DNA of 64,000 nucleotides from Clarkia xantiana subsp. parviflora (Eukaryota > Streptophyta > Magnoliopsida > Myrtales > Onagraceae), in the NCBI GenBank assembly GCA_036873135.1, contig JAPTYO010000022.1:8151785-8215784 (forward strand). Direction: 5' to 3'. Below, piece after piece: positions 10,756-22,529 of this stretch. The notes beneath the pieces are model-generated. The model saw only the letters and a list, made by a program, of their open reading frames with translations. It ran no database searches and was not told where the DNA came from. Within the stretch, counting starts at the first letter, position 1, and every line of letters starts with the position of its first letter. The translations under genes and the position numbers were made by a program.

Positions 10756-12936
10756 ATGCCTTCTACTCGATCGATGGCGGCTGGCAAGCACAGAAGACAG
10801 GGACAATCTGGTGGTTCCCGTCACCCCGCTGCAACAACTCTGAATTCACTACCAGAATAGGAGGAAAACCAGAACCATCCCCCGGCTGAGCTCTCCCAGA
10901 CAGGGGGGCACAATGAAGGTCCCGAAGACATTGCTGCTCAGCACCAGGGCAATAGGGGGCAGGAGGCTCCCCCAGCTACGGACCTGACAAGAGCCGTGGC
11001 AGAGGCCATGCCCATGTTTTTGGCAGCCGTGGAGGCTCTCTTAGATCGGAGGGAGGCCTCGAGGAGGCATGAGGAGATGCCCCCGTTGGAAGAAGTGGCC
11101 CCACCAGCAGAGGTTCGGAACGCGCAGGAAGCTCCGCCCCGAGGTCAGAACAGGAGTAGGGTGTCCACTCAGCCAGAGAGGTTCGTGGTTGATGGGCCAG
11201 GGCCAGTACAGCACAGGACCATTCTCCTGAATGGTCCCATCACCCCAGACCAAGTGGTAAAGATCGTGAACATCTGCATGGGAGAGTAGAAGCCGCTGGT
11301 ATCGGAGCTGAGGGATCGATCTACTCATCCCTTCGTTCCCCGACTCATAGACACCCTAGCCCCACCAGGGCTGGGTATCCCCACGATAAAGGAGTACGAT
11401 GGTGAAGGAGATCCAGTTCGTCATGTCCAGAAGCACCTCATGGCATGTCTGGGAAGAGCCCCGAATGAAGACATAGTGTGTACGCTGTTCCCGAACACAC
11501 TTGGAGAAAGAGCCCTGACCTGGTTCTTTAGTCTGCCCCCAGGCTGCATCACTTGCTGGGCAGGTATGCACGACAGGTTCATTCAGCAGTACCAGGGTCG
11601 TAGACGTTTGCTGAAGAGTGTGAGGTCCCTGACCCAGGTGGTACAGAGGCCCGACGAATCACTGGCACACTATTATCAGCGGTACACTGCCAGTGTGGCG
11701 GAGATTGATGAGGAAATCTCGGAGGGAGAAACCATCCGTACCTTTATCCGGAACTTAACGGCCCCCTACGGTTCCGACCTAATGCACAGTGTAGCTGAAA
11801 AAGCTGTGTGGAATATGGAGGCACTACAGAAGAGGGTAAAACGGCAAATCGATGTCCAGGAGTCAAAGATAGCCGCGGGAGAGTTGGAGCCCCCAAAGTC
11901 GAACAAAGGGAAACAGTCGGTTAAACCTTTTGACGATCGTAAGTCAAAGGGTAAACCCGAAAGTAGTCGGAATCGAGGCCGCCCTGATCGGAGGGACGAT
12001 AGGCGTTCTTCAAGGAAGGATAAGCGGGAGGAGCTTGACATTCCTCTCAACTGCTCCATGGCGGAGGTATTGACGGTCATGGCAAGGCATCTCCAGGTAC
12101 CCCCCAAAGAAGGATGGAGAATTCTTGGGATCTCGCACGGATCGCTACTGCGGTTTTTCCGCGCAAATGGTCACGACACCAACCATTGTCGGGAGCTGAA
12201 GAAGGAAATCGAAAAGCTGATCCAGAAGGGGAAGCTCAAGGAATTCGTCGGGGATAAGCGGTGTCGATCCCGCTCTCGGTCCCGATCGCGGTCCCGTTCC
12301 CGATCCCGCGATCGGTCACCGAAGAAGAAGAGAACCGACCCAGAGTCATCCGGTGCTCGTAAGGAGAGACAGGGCACTATCAATGTGATTCACGGAGGGT
12401 TTGCTGCTGGAGGTGATACTTCATCCTCCCGAGAGGTTTATGCCTCTAGAATCCCTACAACGGTGGTGCTGGGTAAGAGGTCCCGATCCTGGACCCTGAA
12501 GGAAGAAATGGTGATCTCCTTTTCGTCGGAGGATCTCGTAGGCGTGGAAACTCCGCACGACGACGCCTTGGTGGTAACCTTGGATGTAGACGGGTTCGAA
12601 ATGAAGCGAATTCTGATCGACGGGGGAAGCTCCTCCGACATTCTATTCATGGACGCGTTGGAGGCTATGGGGAAAACAAAGAAAGATCTGAAGGAGGCAA
12701 ACTTCCCGATGGTCGGGTTTTCTGGCTCTACCTCCTATCCGCTAGGGGTAATCACCTTACCAGTGGAGTTTGGTAGTGGGTGGAAATCAGAAAGGAGGAA
12801 TGTGGAGTTCGTGGTAGTTGATTCCGCGGGGACTTACAACGCGATTATCGGGAGAACCACCATCAACCCCCTGATGGCGGTTGCCTCGACAGTACACCAG
12901 AAGATGAAGTTCCCGACCGACCACGGGGTCGGATAA
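10756..12936 (+). pseudogene. Gag-protease of element D, with three in-frame stops
   Basis: One frame from ATG 10756 is broken only by stops at 10858-10860, 11287-11289 and 12934-12936. It has a disordered N-terminus, a Retrotrans_gag capsid region (LTWFFSLPPG near 11518; LAHYYQRYTASV near 11662), an arginine/serine dipeptide tract near 12265-12320, and the aspartic protease with LIDGGSSSD near 12614. Around 12085-12155 a small deletion and a compensating indel relative to element B scramble about 25 residues and remove the first Cys and His of the zinc knuckle (B has YCRFHRANGHDTSHC; D keeps only NGHDTNHC). The stop at 11287 stands where B has CAG, consistent with C-to-T decay. The frame is otherwise continuous into pol. 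Confidence 0.9.
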
Positions 12937-15900
12937 GTCAAGGGTGACCAGGTAGCCTCCCGAGAATGCTATGTTAATGCTACCCGAAGGAGGAGGCGAG
13001 AAGCCATGACTGTCCTCCAGACAGACACAGATCCTAGAGAGGAGTTTGGGCGTCCCGCCCCCGTAGAAGATCTGAAAGAAGTCGAGATCGACGGACCCCA
13101 GAGGAAGGTGAAAATCGGGTCTGCTCTGACTGAGGAGACAGCCCAAAAATTGGTTGAGTTGCTGAAAGAATTCAAGGAACTGTTTGCCTGGTCCCCGAGC
13201 GACATGCCAGGAATCAGTCCCGATGTGATCGTACACGAGCTGAAGATAGACCCCGCAATCAAGCCTATTACGCAGAAAAGGCGTCCGATGGGCACAGATA
13301 AGAAGATCGCGATCCAGCAGGAGGTGGGCAGGTTGCTCGACGCTGGGTTTATTAAAGAGCTCCGATTCCAAACTTGGGTTGCTAATCCGGTGCTGGTAAA
13401 GAAGACTAACGGGAAATGGCGAATGTGTGTAGATTTCCGCGACCTGAATAAGGCTTGCCCGAAGGACTGTTATCCACTCCCGAGAATCGACCAGCTGGTG
13501 GATGCCTCGTCGGGACATGAGCTGTTGAGTTTCATGGATGCGTATTCAGGCTACAACCAGATCAAGATGGCCAAGGAAGACGCTCCCCACACAGCGTTCT
13601 ACGCAGACAGTGACATCTATCACTACGATGTCATGCCTTTCGTGTTGATCAATGCTGGGGCAACTTACCAGCGGATGGTGAACAAGCTGTTCGGAGATAT
13701 GCTGGGAAAAACCATGGGAGCTTACGTGGATGATATGCTGGTAAAGTCCCGACAAGACGAGGATCATGTGCACAACCTAACCATGGCGTTTGAGCGGATG
13801 AGGCTTCATCAAGTTCGTTTAAACCCGACGAAATGCGCTTTCGGAGTCCACTCAGGGAAATTTTTGGGCTTTATGGTGAGCCAGAGAGGAATTGAGGTGA
13901 ATCCCGAGAAGCTGAAGGCGATTGAGGAGATGCAGTCTCCGATAAACCATCGGGAGGTACAAGTGCTGAATGGCCGACTAGCTGCAATGAATCGCTTCCT
14001 GTCCAAAGCCAGCGACCGATCAATGCCATTTTTTGAAGTCCTGAGGGCCAACAAGAAATTTGAGTGGACCGCCAAGTGTGAAGAGGCGTTCCAAGCACTC
14101 AAGCAGCACCTTCGCACCCTCCCGCTGTTGGCGAAACCGGTTCCAGGCGAGCCGCTCTATCTTTATTTGGCTGTTTCTGAATTTGCCATTAGCTCTGTGT
14201 TAGTGAAGGTTGTCGAGGGTAATCAAGTCCCCGTCTATTATGTAAGCAAGGCGTTTGCCAAGTCTGAATTAAATTATCATGCCGTTGAGAAGTACCTCTT
14301 TGCGTTGATTATTACTGCTCGGAAGCTAAGGCCTTATTTCCACGCACACGAGATCACTGTGCTGACGAACCAGCCTTTGAAGCATTTTTTGAACCGACCG
14401 GATGCGTCGGGAAGATTAGTGAAATGGGCAGTAGAGCTTAGTGAGTTTCGCATACACTTTGCTCCAAGAACGGCTATCAAGGGCCAGGCATTGGCGGATT
14501 TCATAGCAGAATCTACAGCCCCCGATCTAGAAGAAGCGGGCCCTGTAGAGGGGGCAACTATGGAAGTCCCGATAGAAGAACAACCAGAGAGGGCAGAGCA
14601 ATCAGAACAGCCAAACGAGGAAAATACCTGGGAAATGTACACGGACGCCTCCTCGAGTTCAGATGGATCAGGAGCAGGCTTTTTGTTGATACCACCGGGT
14701 GAAGGTGAACCGCTCCGATACGCCTTGGCTTTAACATTCAAGGCCACAAATAACGAAGCGGAGTATGAAGCTCTTATCACGGGCCTAAAAATTGCTAAAG
14801 GCACCGGAGTTGATCATTTGAGAGTAAAGTGTGACGCAGCTTTAATCGTGAACCAGGTTCAAGGGCGATACGAAGCGAGAAGTTCGATAATGAAGAAATA
14901 CCTACGCGAGGTACAAGCCCTGAAGGAGAGCTTTAAAAGCTTCGATATCGAGGCAATCCCGAGGGAGGAAAACGTAGAGGCAGACGCCTTGAGCAAATTT
15001 GCCCTGGGGGCACCCTTGGAAGAAAATCGGAAGGTGCACTTCTTAGAAAAGGTGATCTTATCGACCACCGACCCATCGGAGGTGTGTGCCATTGAAGCAG
15101 GGTCGGAGGAGGAACCCACTTGGATGACCCCGATAGTCGCATATCTGACTACGGGGGCAGTCCCCGACGATAAAGTAGCAGCGGACAGGATACATCGGAT
15201 CGCGGCTAATTATGTGATGCTTGACAATCAGCTATACAAGAAGGGTTGGTTCTCAACTCTGTACTTGAAGTGTGTGGCAGAGCCCGACACAAATCGAATC
15301 CTGAGGGAGGTGCATGAAGGGGTCGCGGCTTGTCATGAAGGGGCCCGATCCATTATGAGGAAAGTGCTGAACTTGGGCTATTATTGGCCCCCGATGAGCA
15401 AGGAAGCAACGGCGTTGGTCCGATCCTGTGACGCGTGCCAAAGATACGCCCCGAGTATCACGGCTCTGGCCGCTAATCTGACATCCATCAAGAGCGCTTG
15501 GCCCTTCGCGCAGTGGGGCATCGACTTGGTGGGACCTCTTCCACAAGCACAAGGTCAATGTAAGTATTTACTTGTAGCAATCGATTATTTTTCGAAATGG
15601 ATAGAGGCGAAGGCATTGGCCAGAACGACGGGGAACCAGATCGTCAAGTTCCTCCAGACCCACATTGTGTCCAGATACGGGATTCCTAAGGTGGTGATCA
15701 GCGACAATGGTCCACCGTTTAACGGCTCTCAGGTGAGGGAGTATCTGGAGGAGTTGAACATCGAGCATCAGACTGCTTCTGTACGCCATGCTCAGACTAA
15801 CGGCCAGGTGGAATCAGCCAACAAAATCGTGATGGATGGCCTGAAGAAGAGGGTCTATACCTTGAAGGGCAAGTGGCTGAGTGAATTGGAAAACGTGCTT

Positions 15901-16356
15901 TGGGCTGTTAGAACGACGCCCAAACGATCAACGGGGGAGACTCCGTTTGGCCTCGTTTATGGCACGGAGGCTGTCACCTCCGTGGAGGTAGCTGTGGCGT
16001 CCCATCGGATGAGATATTACGAGCCTCTGACGAACGATGAGATGAGACGTCTGGATTTGGACTTGCTTGAAGAGAAGAGGCGGGAAGCCGATAAAGTCCA
16101 AGCTCGAATGCGTTTGGTGACGGCCAGGTACTACAATCGGCGAGTGAAGTCCCGACAATTCTTCGTCGGGGAGCTGGTTTGGCGTCGCAACGAGTTCACC
16201 CTTTTGGATCGAATCAACAAGATGTCACCAAAATGGGAAGGACCTTATAAGGTCGTGGGGATGCCAGCTCCAAATGCGTACAAGTTGGAAGACCTCGATG
16301 GCAGGACGTTAAAGCATTCTTTTAGTGGCGAACACTTGAAGAAACACCATGCTTGA
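12937..16356 (+). pseudogene. RT - RNase H - second RNase H - integrase of element D
   Basis: Same frame as gag and open for 1116 residues from Met 13006. RT has the palm motif GAYVDDMLVKS (about residue 239). The first RNase H-like region (LYLYLAVSEFAISS, about 383) is followed by a second one of the RVT_3 or archaeal type (YTDASS about 545, NNEAEYEAL about 582, VKCDAALIV about 608, EADALSKFA about 659) with all four acidic positions kept. Two consecutive RNase H domains mark the Tat lineage. Integrase has H-x6-H and CDAC (about 770-810), catalytic D (GIDLVGPLP), D (SDNGPPF) and E (NGQVESANK), and a C-terminal GPYKV motif. The usual MPFGL of RT is MPFVL here. It is classed as pseudogene because upstream stops separate it from Gag. 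Confidence 0.92.
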
Positions 16357-16359
16357 AGA

Positions 16360-17000
16360 AAGTCGCCTTAAGTGGTGCCCGATAAAGTCACCTTAAGTGG
16401 TGCCCGATAAAGTCGCCTTAAGTGGTGCCCGATGTAAAATCGCCTTAAGTGGTGTATGTTGTTTATCGTTTAATTCAATGTAAGCCAATTTTGTGCCGTC
16501 AATAAATAAAGAGGTTGCTTCCAATCAGAGTTATCCTTAGATTTATGCTAAGTGTCAAAGTCGCCTTGAGTGGTGCACGAGAAAAGTCGCCTTGAGTGGT
16601 GCACGATCCTTAGATTTATTCTAAGTATCAAAAAGTCGCCTTAAGTGGTGCACGATATAAAGTCGCCTTGAGTGGTGCACGAGAAAGTTGCCTTAAGTGG
16701 TGCACGAGAAAGTCGCCTTAAGTGGTGCACGAGAAAAGTCGCCTTGAGTGGTGCACGATATTAAGTCATCTTGAGTGATGCGTGATTCTTAGATTTACTC
16801 TAAGTAATATTAAGTCGCCTTAAGTGGTGCACGGAACTAAGTCACCTTAAGTGGTGCGCGGAATTAAGTCATCTTAAGTGATGCATGTGTTTTGGATTAA
16901 GCCTTGAAAAGTCGCCTTAAGTGGTGCACGATATTAAGCCGTCTTAAGTGATGCACGATGATAAGTCGCCTTAAGTGGCGCAAATTATTAAATCGTCGGG
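16360..17000. repeat. Tandem array downstream of D pol
   Basis: About 20 copies of a degenerate 20-30-bp unit built on GTCGCCTTAAGTGGTGCACGA, with variable spacers. It lies between the stop codon of pol and the end of the convergent antisense gene, as in element B (44044-44780). Confidence 0.9.
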
Positions 17001-17175
17001 ACTGACGTACGAAAATGTCTTAAGTGTCGAAGTATCGACCTAAGCAAGCATAGTAAAGCCACTTGAAGAAATGCATCAAGAAAATCGGAACTGAGAAAGT
17101 CTGATAGTTGATAAGGGCTCAAAGGGCCGACAATGACAAAAAAGGAGAAAATACAAGGACTCCAAAGATAAACGC

Positions 17176-17862
17176 TTAAGCTTGGTCCTTGTCAGCAACG
17201 TCGGCAGCAGCTGGGTCCGCGGATTCGGTAGCAGAAGGTTCCACAGGGTTGGTCTCGGGAGGATCAACTATCGGGGCATCTGTCGCGTCTTCGGCAATTG
17301 CGGGAGTACTCCCCCCATCACTCTCCTCAGAAAGAGCAAAGTATTTCTTCGCGAAAGGGGCGAGGGAAGGAGACTTGTCAAAATTGATGGCATCGCCATA
17401 CTCCAGGTGGAGCTCCTCAACCGCATTAAAAAGAGTGTTCTCCACCTCCGCGCCGAAGAATTTCATAGCGTCGGCCTGGAAGTGCCCAGACCTCCGATAA
17501 TCCTCCCGGCCCTTTGCCTCCGCCTCAACCAGCTGCGCAGGAAATCCCGAGATTTGCTCCTCCAGAGCCTTCTTCTCGAGGACCAGTTTGTCCTCAGCAG
17601 CCTTCTTCTCGAGGACCAGCTTATCCACAGCCGCCTGCCGCTCCTGCCGCTCTTGCCTCAAGAGCCCCTCGAAGTCCCCGACCTGCTTCTGGAGGTCCCG
17701 AACCTTTTGGTCAAGGACAGCCTGCTCCTTGACAAGCTTTCCCCGCGAAGACTGGGAGGCCTTAAGATCCTCCTTGAGCTGGTCGAGGGCTGCTCGATCC
17801 CGCTCCCGGGACTCATCATAGGCGATGAGGTACCCAAGAAGACGGTTGAAGTCCCTGAGCTC
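17176..17862 (-). pseudogene. Last exon of D's antisense gene (separated from its upstream exons by E)
   Basis: Reads leftward from 17862 as one open frame to a stop at 17176. The first half is a heptad-rich coiled coil (LVLEKKALEEQISGF near the middle); the C-terminus is acidic and proline-rich. The exon starts just after AG at 17863-17864, which is the splice acceptor of the preceding intron, and element E has inserted across that acceptor. The matching exon of element B is 44863-45663. The protein is not recognised by function. The upstream exons lie at 28246-30125. Confidence 0.82.
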
Positions 17863-17866
17863 CTAC

Positions 17867-18945
17867 TGTTAGGTTATAAAGTCTAGGTCAACGGGTCGTC
17901 AATCTAGAATTTATCTCCCACTAATGAAATGTCGGGTTCACTGTTCCTAGGACTAGTCATTCTGATACATGCCCTTCTGCTCCCTTGGGGTAGTCGTTCT
18001 GATATATGTCATTCTCTTCTCTCCTTCTGACCTCCTTTCCTTCTCTCCTTCTGACCTCCTTTCCTTCTCTCCTTTTGACCTCCTGAGGCTTGTCCTACTG
18101 CTCTATGCTCTTCTGCTTCCTTGGCTCTCTTCTCCTTGCTACCCTGCAAGAGGGGCAATACCAGGCACAGAGGGGGGGTGGTGCCTGATGAACCCTCTCC
18201 GATGCCTAAGTCAGTACGGTTTTAGAGAGATAAAGCTAGAGAGATGTCAGAGCAAAATTGTGCAAATGGCCAAGATGTTCAAATGAGTTGTGAAGGTGGG
18301 GTATTTATAGGCAACGGTGTCATTAAGGTGGCTTAATGACATCGTTAGCCTCTAAACACACTTAATTAACCTTTAAGCGTATAATTAAGACTTTAGGATT
18401 CGGATGAGGCAGGCGGAGTGGACCGAGCATGGGCGTCTGAAAGGGGTGCCGGGGCCCTTGGGGGGGGAGAAATCCGGGGCCCTTGGGGGGGGAGAAATCC
18501 GACCCCCAAGGGTAGGGGTTGGGTGAGGACACCCAACCCCTCCTAGGGAGGGTGGGGTTGGCCAACCCCATCCCTCCTAGGAGGGATCGGGTTGGCCGAC
18601 CCGATCTCTCCTAGGAGAGATCGGGTTGGCCAACCCGATCTCTCCTAGGAGAGATCGGGTTGGCTGACCCGATCTCTCCTAGGAGAGATCGGGTTGGCCA
18701 ACCCGATCTCCCCTAGGGGAGATCGGGTCGGCTGACCCGATCTCCCCTAGGGGAGGTCGGGTGTGGCCACCCAACCTCACCTAGGTGAGTTCGCCTCTTG
18801 TCGGACGGGCGCTTCGGCCCCGTCCGAGCCGTTGATGTTCTCGCGAAGTGTCCGGTGTTGAAGTTTCGATTTGCAATCATAAATGGGACGATAAAAATAC
18901 AACGGTTCGGAAGTCAACGGGTTCAAATTGGGCGTATATCCATCA
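17867..18945 (-). repeat. Left (3') LTR of element E
   Basis: On the minus strand it starts TGATGGATATACGCC and ends CCTAACA. TATA (CTATAAATAC on minus) lies at 18302-18311. It contains the palindromic array at 18530-18790. A 105-codon open frame inside it recurs identically in the other LTR and is taken as chance. Confidence 0.93.
18530..18790. repeat. Array of alternating palindromes in the E LTR
   Basis: Repeated units of about 34 bp alternate two self-complementary cores, CCTAGG (within CTCTCCTAGGAGAG) and TTGGCCAA (or GGCTGACC and GGCCGACC variants), joined by CCCGATC and GATCGGG. Any two neighbouring segments can pair, so the whole block can fold into many alternative hairpins. The same array stands at 27756-28016 and, in a variant form, at 57530-57720 in element F. 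Confidence 0.9.
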
Positions 18946-18962
18946 CATGCCCCCGAGTCAAC
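18946..18962 (-). other. Polypurine tract of element E
   Basis: On the minus strand TTGACTCGGGGGCATG abuts the LTR start. The H element has a very similar tract at 52618-52634. Confidence 0.75.
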
Positions 18963-20109
18963 CAATGGCCTAACCCTTGATTGACTCTATTTTAGGATGG
19001 TATGACACGCGCAATTTGAAACCGGGATTTTACCTTCTTTGTCTGAATGTCTGCTTACCCATGGATGCGTGCCTCTGACTCTGCCCCCTGCCTTATGAGA
19101 TAGAGGAATTGTAAACGTCAGAGTAGCACGAACGTGTGCCTAAGCACGCGTCCGTCTGAGGTGGGAGTAATAAATCTATCTTTGCTACAGGCGTATACTC
19201 AAAAAATACATGCTTGCATAGGAATGCAATACTGATACATCTAAGTGATTCATGCTTCAATTTCATGTCGTGATTTGCCTAAGTGGAGAAAAATTTAATT
19301 TTGGCCCAAAATTTTTTCTAAGTATGGGATACTAGAAAATATGCCTATAGGATGTTAACTAGGAGTGAACATGGACATATCATGAACATGAAGATGTGTA
19401 CTAGCATACATGCAAGTAGGAAACATAAGGATGGGAGTGAGTGGAGACATGCTGCGATTGTAGTCATGAATGTATGCATGAATGTATGGCGGCCACGTGC
19501 ATGGACGTCTAAATGTTTGAACACATGGGAGTGTGTACGTGGGCATGCATATGAGTGCAAGCATGAACATGTATGTATGTATGGATGGGTTGTGAGTATA
19601 AGCATGAGTGATGACATTGATGTACCTGTAGATGTTAATCATGAATATGAGCATAAGTGCAAAGGTGAGAGCATAGACCTCTCCTTTACTTGAGGGTGGG
19701 AACTCTGCCACTCAATGGGACACAACGTTCCGCCTCCCTCGTACTAGCGTGAGCATTGTCCATTAATCTCGACTTTCGGCACGTGTAACATTTTTCCTTC
19801 ATTCGTTGGAGCGTGTGTATAGCTCTTGACCTTTACCCTGCAATTTGTTCCCCATAAAAGTGAGGGTGAAAAAGCTTACAAGCTTTCTTCTTACCGCCGC
19901 GAGCGAAGGGGTCTATTGACATGTGTTAAGGGTTGACCCTTCCTTCGGATGTGCTGGAGCATTCCTCCATTTGGGGAAACTAAAAGTTCGCCCTCTTCCC
20001 TTGGTGTTAAGGTTGCCCCCGTAGTAGGCGTATCTCGCCCCTCCATGAGTAAGGGTCGATCTTTGCGTTGGTTGCTCATATAGATGACTCATTTTTGGGG
20101 AGCTTTCTT
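18963..20109. other. E: region between 3' LTR and antisense remnant
   Basis: No gene. 19350-19620 is rich in ATG- and CAT-containing words (catgaacatg, gcatgcatatg), giving chance frames on both strands. By position it should hold the promoter and 5' UTR of the antisense gene; a CCATAAAAGTGAGGG TATA-like site lies near 19853. Confidence 0.5.
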
Positions 20110-20801
20110 CTTCAGACAAGGAGACCGTTGAATTGGATGAGAGGGAAGGACCCTCTAGTTCTGCTTATCAGACCAAGAAATTTTCTAAGTCAGGGGTGAC
20201 TGCTAATGCTTCCAGTACGTTCTTTTTCCCTTCTTTTTTCTTTGTGATATATTTATGATTGTTCTCATGCTGCTTCCTTCTTGTTGTTAGAGCGTTCTTC
20301 CCTGGTTACCGAATGGTTCTTGTGGTGGGTGAGAGTTCAAGTCAATCTAAATCCAAGGCACAGAAACCTGACTCTGAGGTCGGGCCCTCGGCTGCCAAGG
20401 AGAAGGAAACCGCGAGAGGCTCTCCTTCAAGTGCCCCCTTTCTGACTCCCTCCCATGATAAGGAGGTAGTGGTTGAAGAGGCGCCCTCTTTGCTTGACAA
20501 AAGGGAACGACCTGTGGCTGGCGATGGGGTGATCATAGGTCTTGATGTCTCTTCTCTATCCCCTGCCCCCCAGCCGAGGGGCCGAGTCTCAAGTTTATTT
20601 CATCTTCATATGGATTTGACGACTTTTGAAGGTGTCTTTGTCTTTCCTATGGGTTATGTTATTAACCCCTGCGTTGAAGATTTTTCTTTTGGTGACGGGT
20701 GTGATCATCATCTTACACTGAGGTTCCCCTCTCTTGCCATGGCTCTGATTAAGATGGCAAATTCTTGCTTTGGAGTTTGGTGGAGACTGCTCTTGAATTA
20801 G
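20110..20801 (+). pseudogene. Remnant of E's antisense gene (N-terminal part)
   Basis: An upstream exon-like piece (about 20110-20214) ends at AG|GT-like sequence, an intron-like stretch ends TTGTTGTTAG at about 20289, and the next exon reads to 20801. Its middle (VVVEEAPSLLDKRERP, then SPAPQPRGR) matches the antisense exon of element F at 63862-63952 (MVIEEVSSLADKGKRP, then SPAPQPRAR). Downstream coding similarity fades into repeats, so the copy is incomplete. It is on the strand opposite to E's gag, as expected. Confidence 0.6.
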
Positions 20802-21099
20802 CCTCTACTAGTGTCGTAGTTGTGATCGTTGTGGGGATTGTTTTGTTATATGTCCTCAATAGTGCTTGTCGTGATTCTTTGCTTCATGGTTGATTTCGTG
20901 AGATATGGAGGTTGTCTTCATAATGAGGACGTCTCCTTCCTGGTATCACCCATTGGGTTGAAATATAAGTGCCTACCTTTGATGAGCGTACGAAGGGTGT
21001 TGTTTTTCCTTTTTCTTGAACCTCCTCCTAAGGCTAGGCGTAGCCTTTTGATGTTCGTGGTCGGGATGGTGTCTTTACAATGCATGTCTTTGACAGATG
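20802..21099. other. E: non-coding stretch
   Basis: No gene recognised between the antisense remnant and the 27-bp array. Confidence 0.4.
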
Positions 21100-21430
21100 T
21101 TTTATGATGTGCTGCCGTGATAAACACTTCGGGGTATGTGAACGTGATAGCCACTTCGTGATGTGTCGGAGTGATAGTCCTTCTGTAGTGTGTGGACATG
21201 ATAGCCACTTCAGGGTATGTGGACATGATAGCCACTTCAAGGTATGTGGACATGATAGCCACTTCAAGGTATGTGGACATGATAGCCACTTCAAGGTATG
21301 TGGACATGATAGCCACCTCAAGGTATGTGGACATGATAGCCACTTCAAAGTATGTGGACATGATAGCCACTTCAAGGTATGTGGACATGATAGCCACTTC
21401 AAGGTATGTGGACATGATAGCCATATCACG
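21100..21430. repeat. 27-bp tandem repeat in E
   Basis: About nine near-identical units, GTATGTGGACATGATAGCC plus ACTTCAAG, preceded by two or three diverged ones. The 27-base period keeps all frames open, producing repetitive false proteins on both strands. Confidence 0.92.
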
Positions 21431-22019
21431 ATGTATGAGGTTGTGCTTTAGTATTCCTTTCTCATTGGAGAGCCTTCATTGCTATATTTGCCTTTTGTGT
21501 GGGCTATGTCTGTTGGGTTAGGTCCCGATGTCTCGTCTTGTCGGATGTTCTATCCTTTATGCTCTTTAGATGTCTCCTTCATGAGTTGTGCTTGACGATG
21601 TTCAAGTCTGATACGAGCATAGGTCACGCGAGGGCGACATGCCTTCGGATTTCATGTCTTTGCTATCCTTCTTGGTGGTGTTGGGTTCCTTTGAGATACT
21701 TCTCTTGACTTGTGATATGGGTGGTAGGATAACTCGTTACTTTTCATGATAACCTCTTGTGCTTCTGTATATGATCCTTTGGTCATGGACTCTTCTCTTG
21801 GTGTGTTTTCCTTTCTTTATCTTTCTTTTGTGCTTTCCTTTACATCATACCTGCTATCTCATCAAGAAAAAACATTATGTGTTCTTCCCATTACTTTACT
21901 TAGAAATTTCTTTCTCATGGTATCCTTCTGAGCATGGTATCCTTCTAAGCATGGTATCCTTCTAAGCATGGTGTGATGATCTCTTCTGATACCCATTACA
22001 CGGTATACGTTGTACTGTT
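21431..22019. other. E: non-coding stretch, homologous to 62466-62850 of F
   Basis: No gene seen. The right end (ataccgtgta, gtatcagaag and neighbours, on opposite strands) matches F near 62480-62520, confirming common descent of the two elements. Confidence 0.5.
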
Positions 22020-22058
22020 AGACCAAAGATACGCTCTTGGTGGGCGTCGAAATCTGTT

Positions 22059-22525
22059 CACGAGACAGGCTCTCGGACGGCACTTAACGTTTCACAGGAT
22101 AGGCTCCCGGAGGGCACAGGTTAGTCCACCGATACCTTCTTGACGGGTGTCAAACTGTTCACGAGACAGGCTCTCGGACGGCACTTAACGTTTCACAGGA
22201 TAGGCTCCCGGAGGGCACAGGTTAGTCCACCGATACCTTCTTGACGGGTGTCAAACTGTTCACGAGACAGGCTCTCGGACGGCACTTAACGTTTCACAGG
22301 ATAGGCTCCCGGAGGGCACAGGTTAGTCCACCGATACCTTCTTGACGGGTGTCAAACTGTTCACGAGACAGGCTCTCGGACGGCACTTAACGTTTCACAG
22401 GATAGGCTCCCGGAGGGCACAGGTTAGTCCACCGATACCTTCTTGACGGGTGTCAAACTGTTCACGAGACAGGCTCTCGGACGGCACTTAACGTTTCGCA
22501 GGATAGGCTCCCGGAGGGCTCAGGT
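22059..22525. repeat. 101-bp tandem repeat in E
   Basis: About 4.6 nearly identical units starting CACGAGACAGGCTCTCGGAC and containing GGATAGGCTCCCGGAGGGC. F has single counterparts near 62365-62445. Confidence 0.93.
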
Positions 22526-22529
22526 TAGA

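Noticed and set aside
12171..12383. Minus-strand frame rich in RD dipeptides (also 39874-40101)
   Set aside because: Shadow of the arginine-serine tract of Gag on the sense strand.
17969..18286. 105-codon frame, identical at 27194-27511
   Set aside because: It lies inside the LTR of E and recurs only because the LTRs are duplicated; no domain is visible.
19345..19711. Overlapping 90-118 codon frames rich in His, Met, Tyr and Thr
   Set aside because: They arise from ATG/CAT/ATA-rich repetitive DNA upstream of E's antisense remnant.
21034..21429. Highly repetitive open frames on both strands (units such as YVDMIATSR or HTLKWLSCP)
   Set aside because: They are translations of a 27-bp tandem repeat, whose period keeps all frames open.
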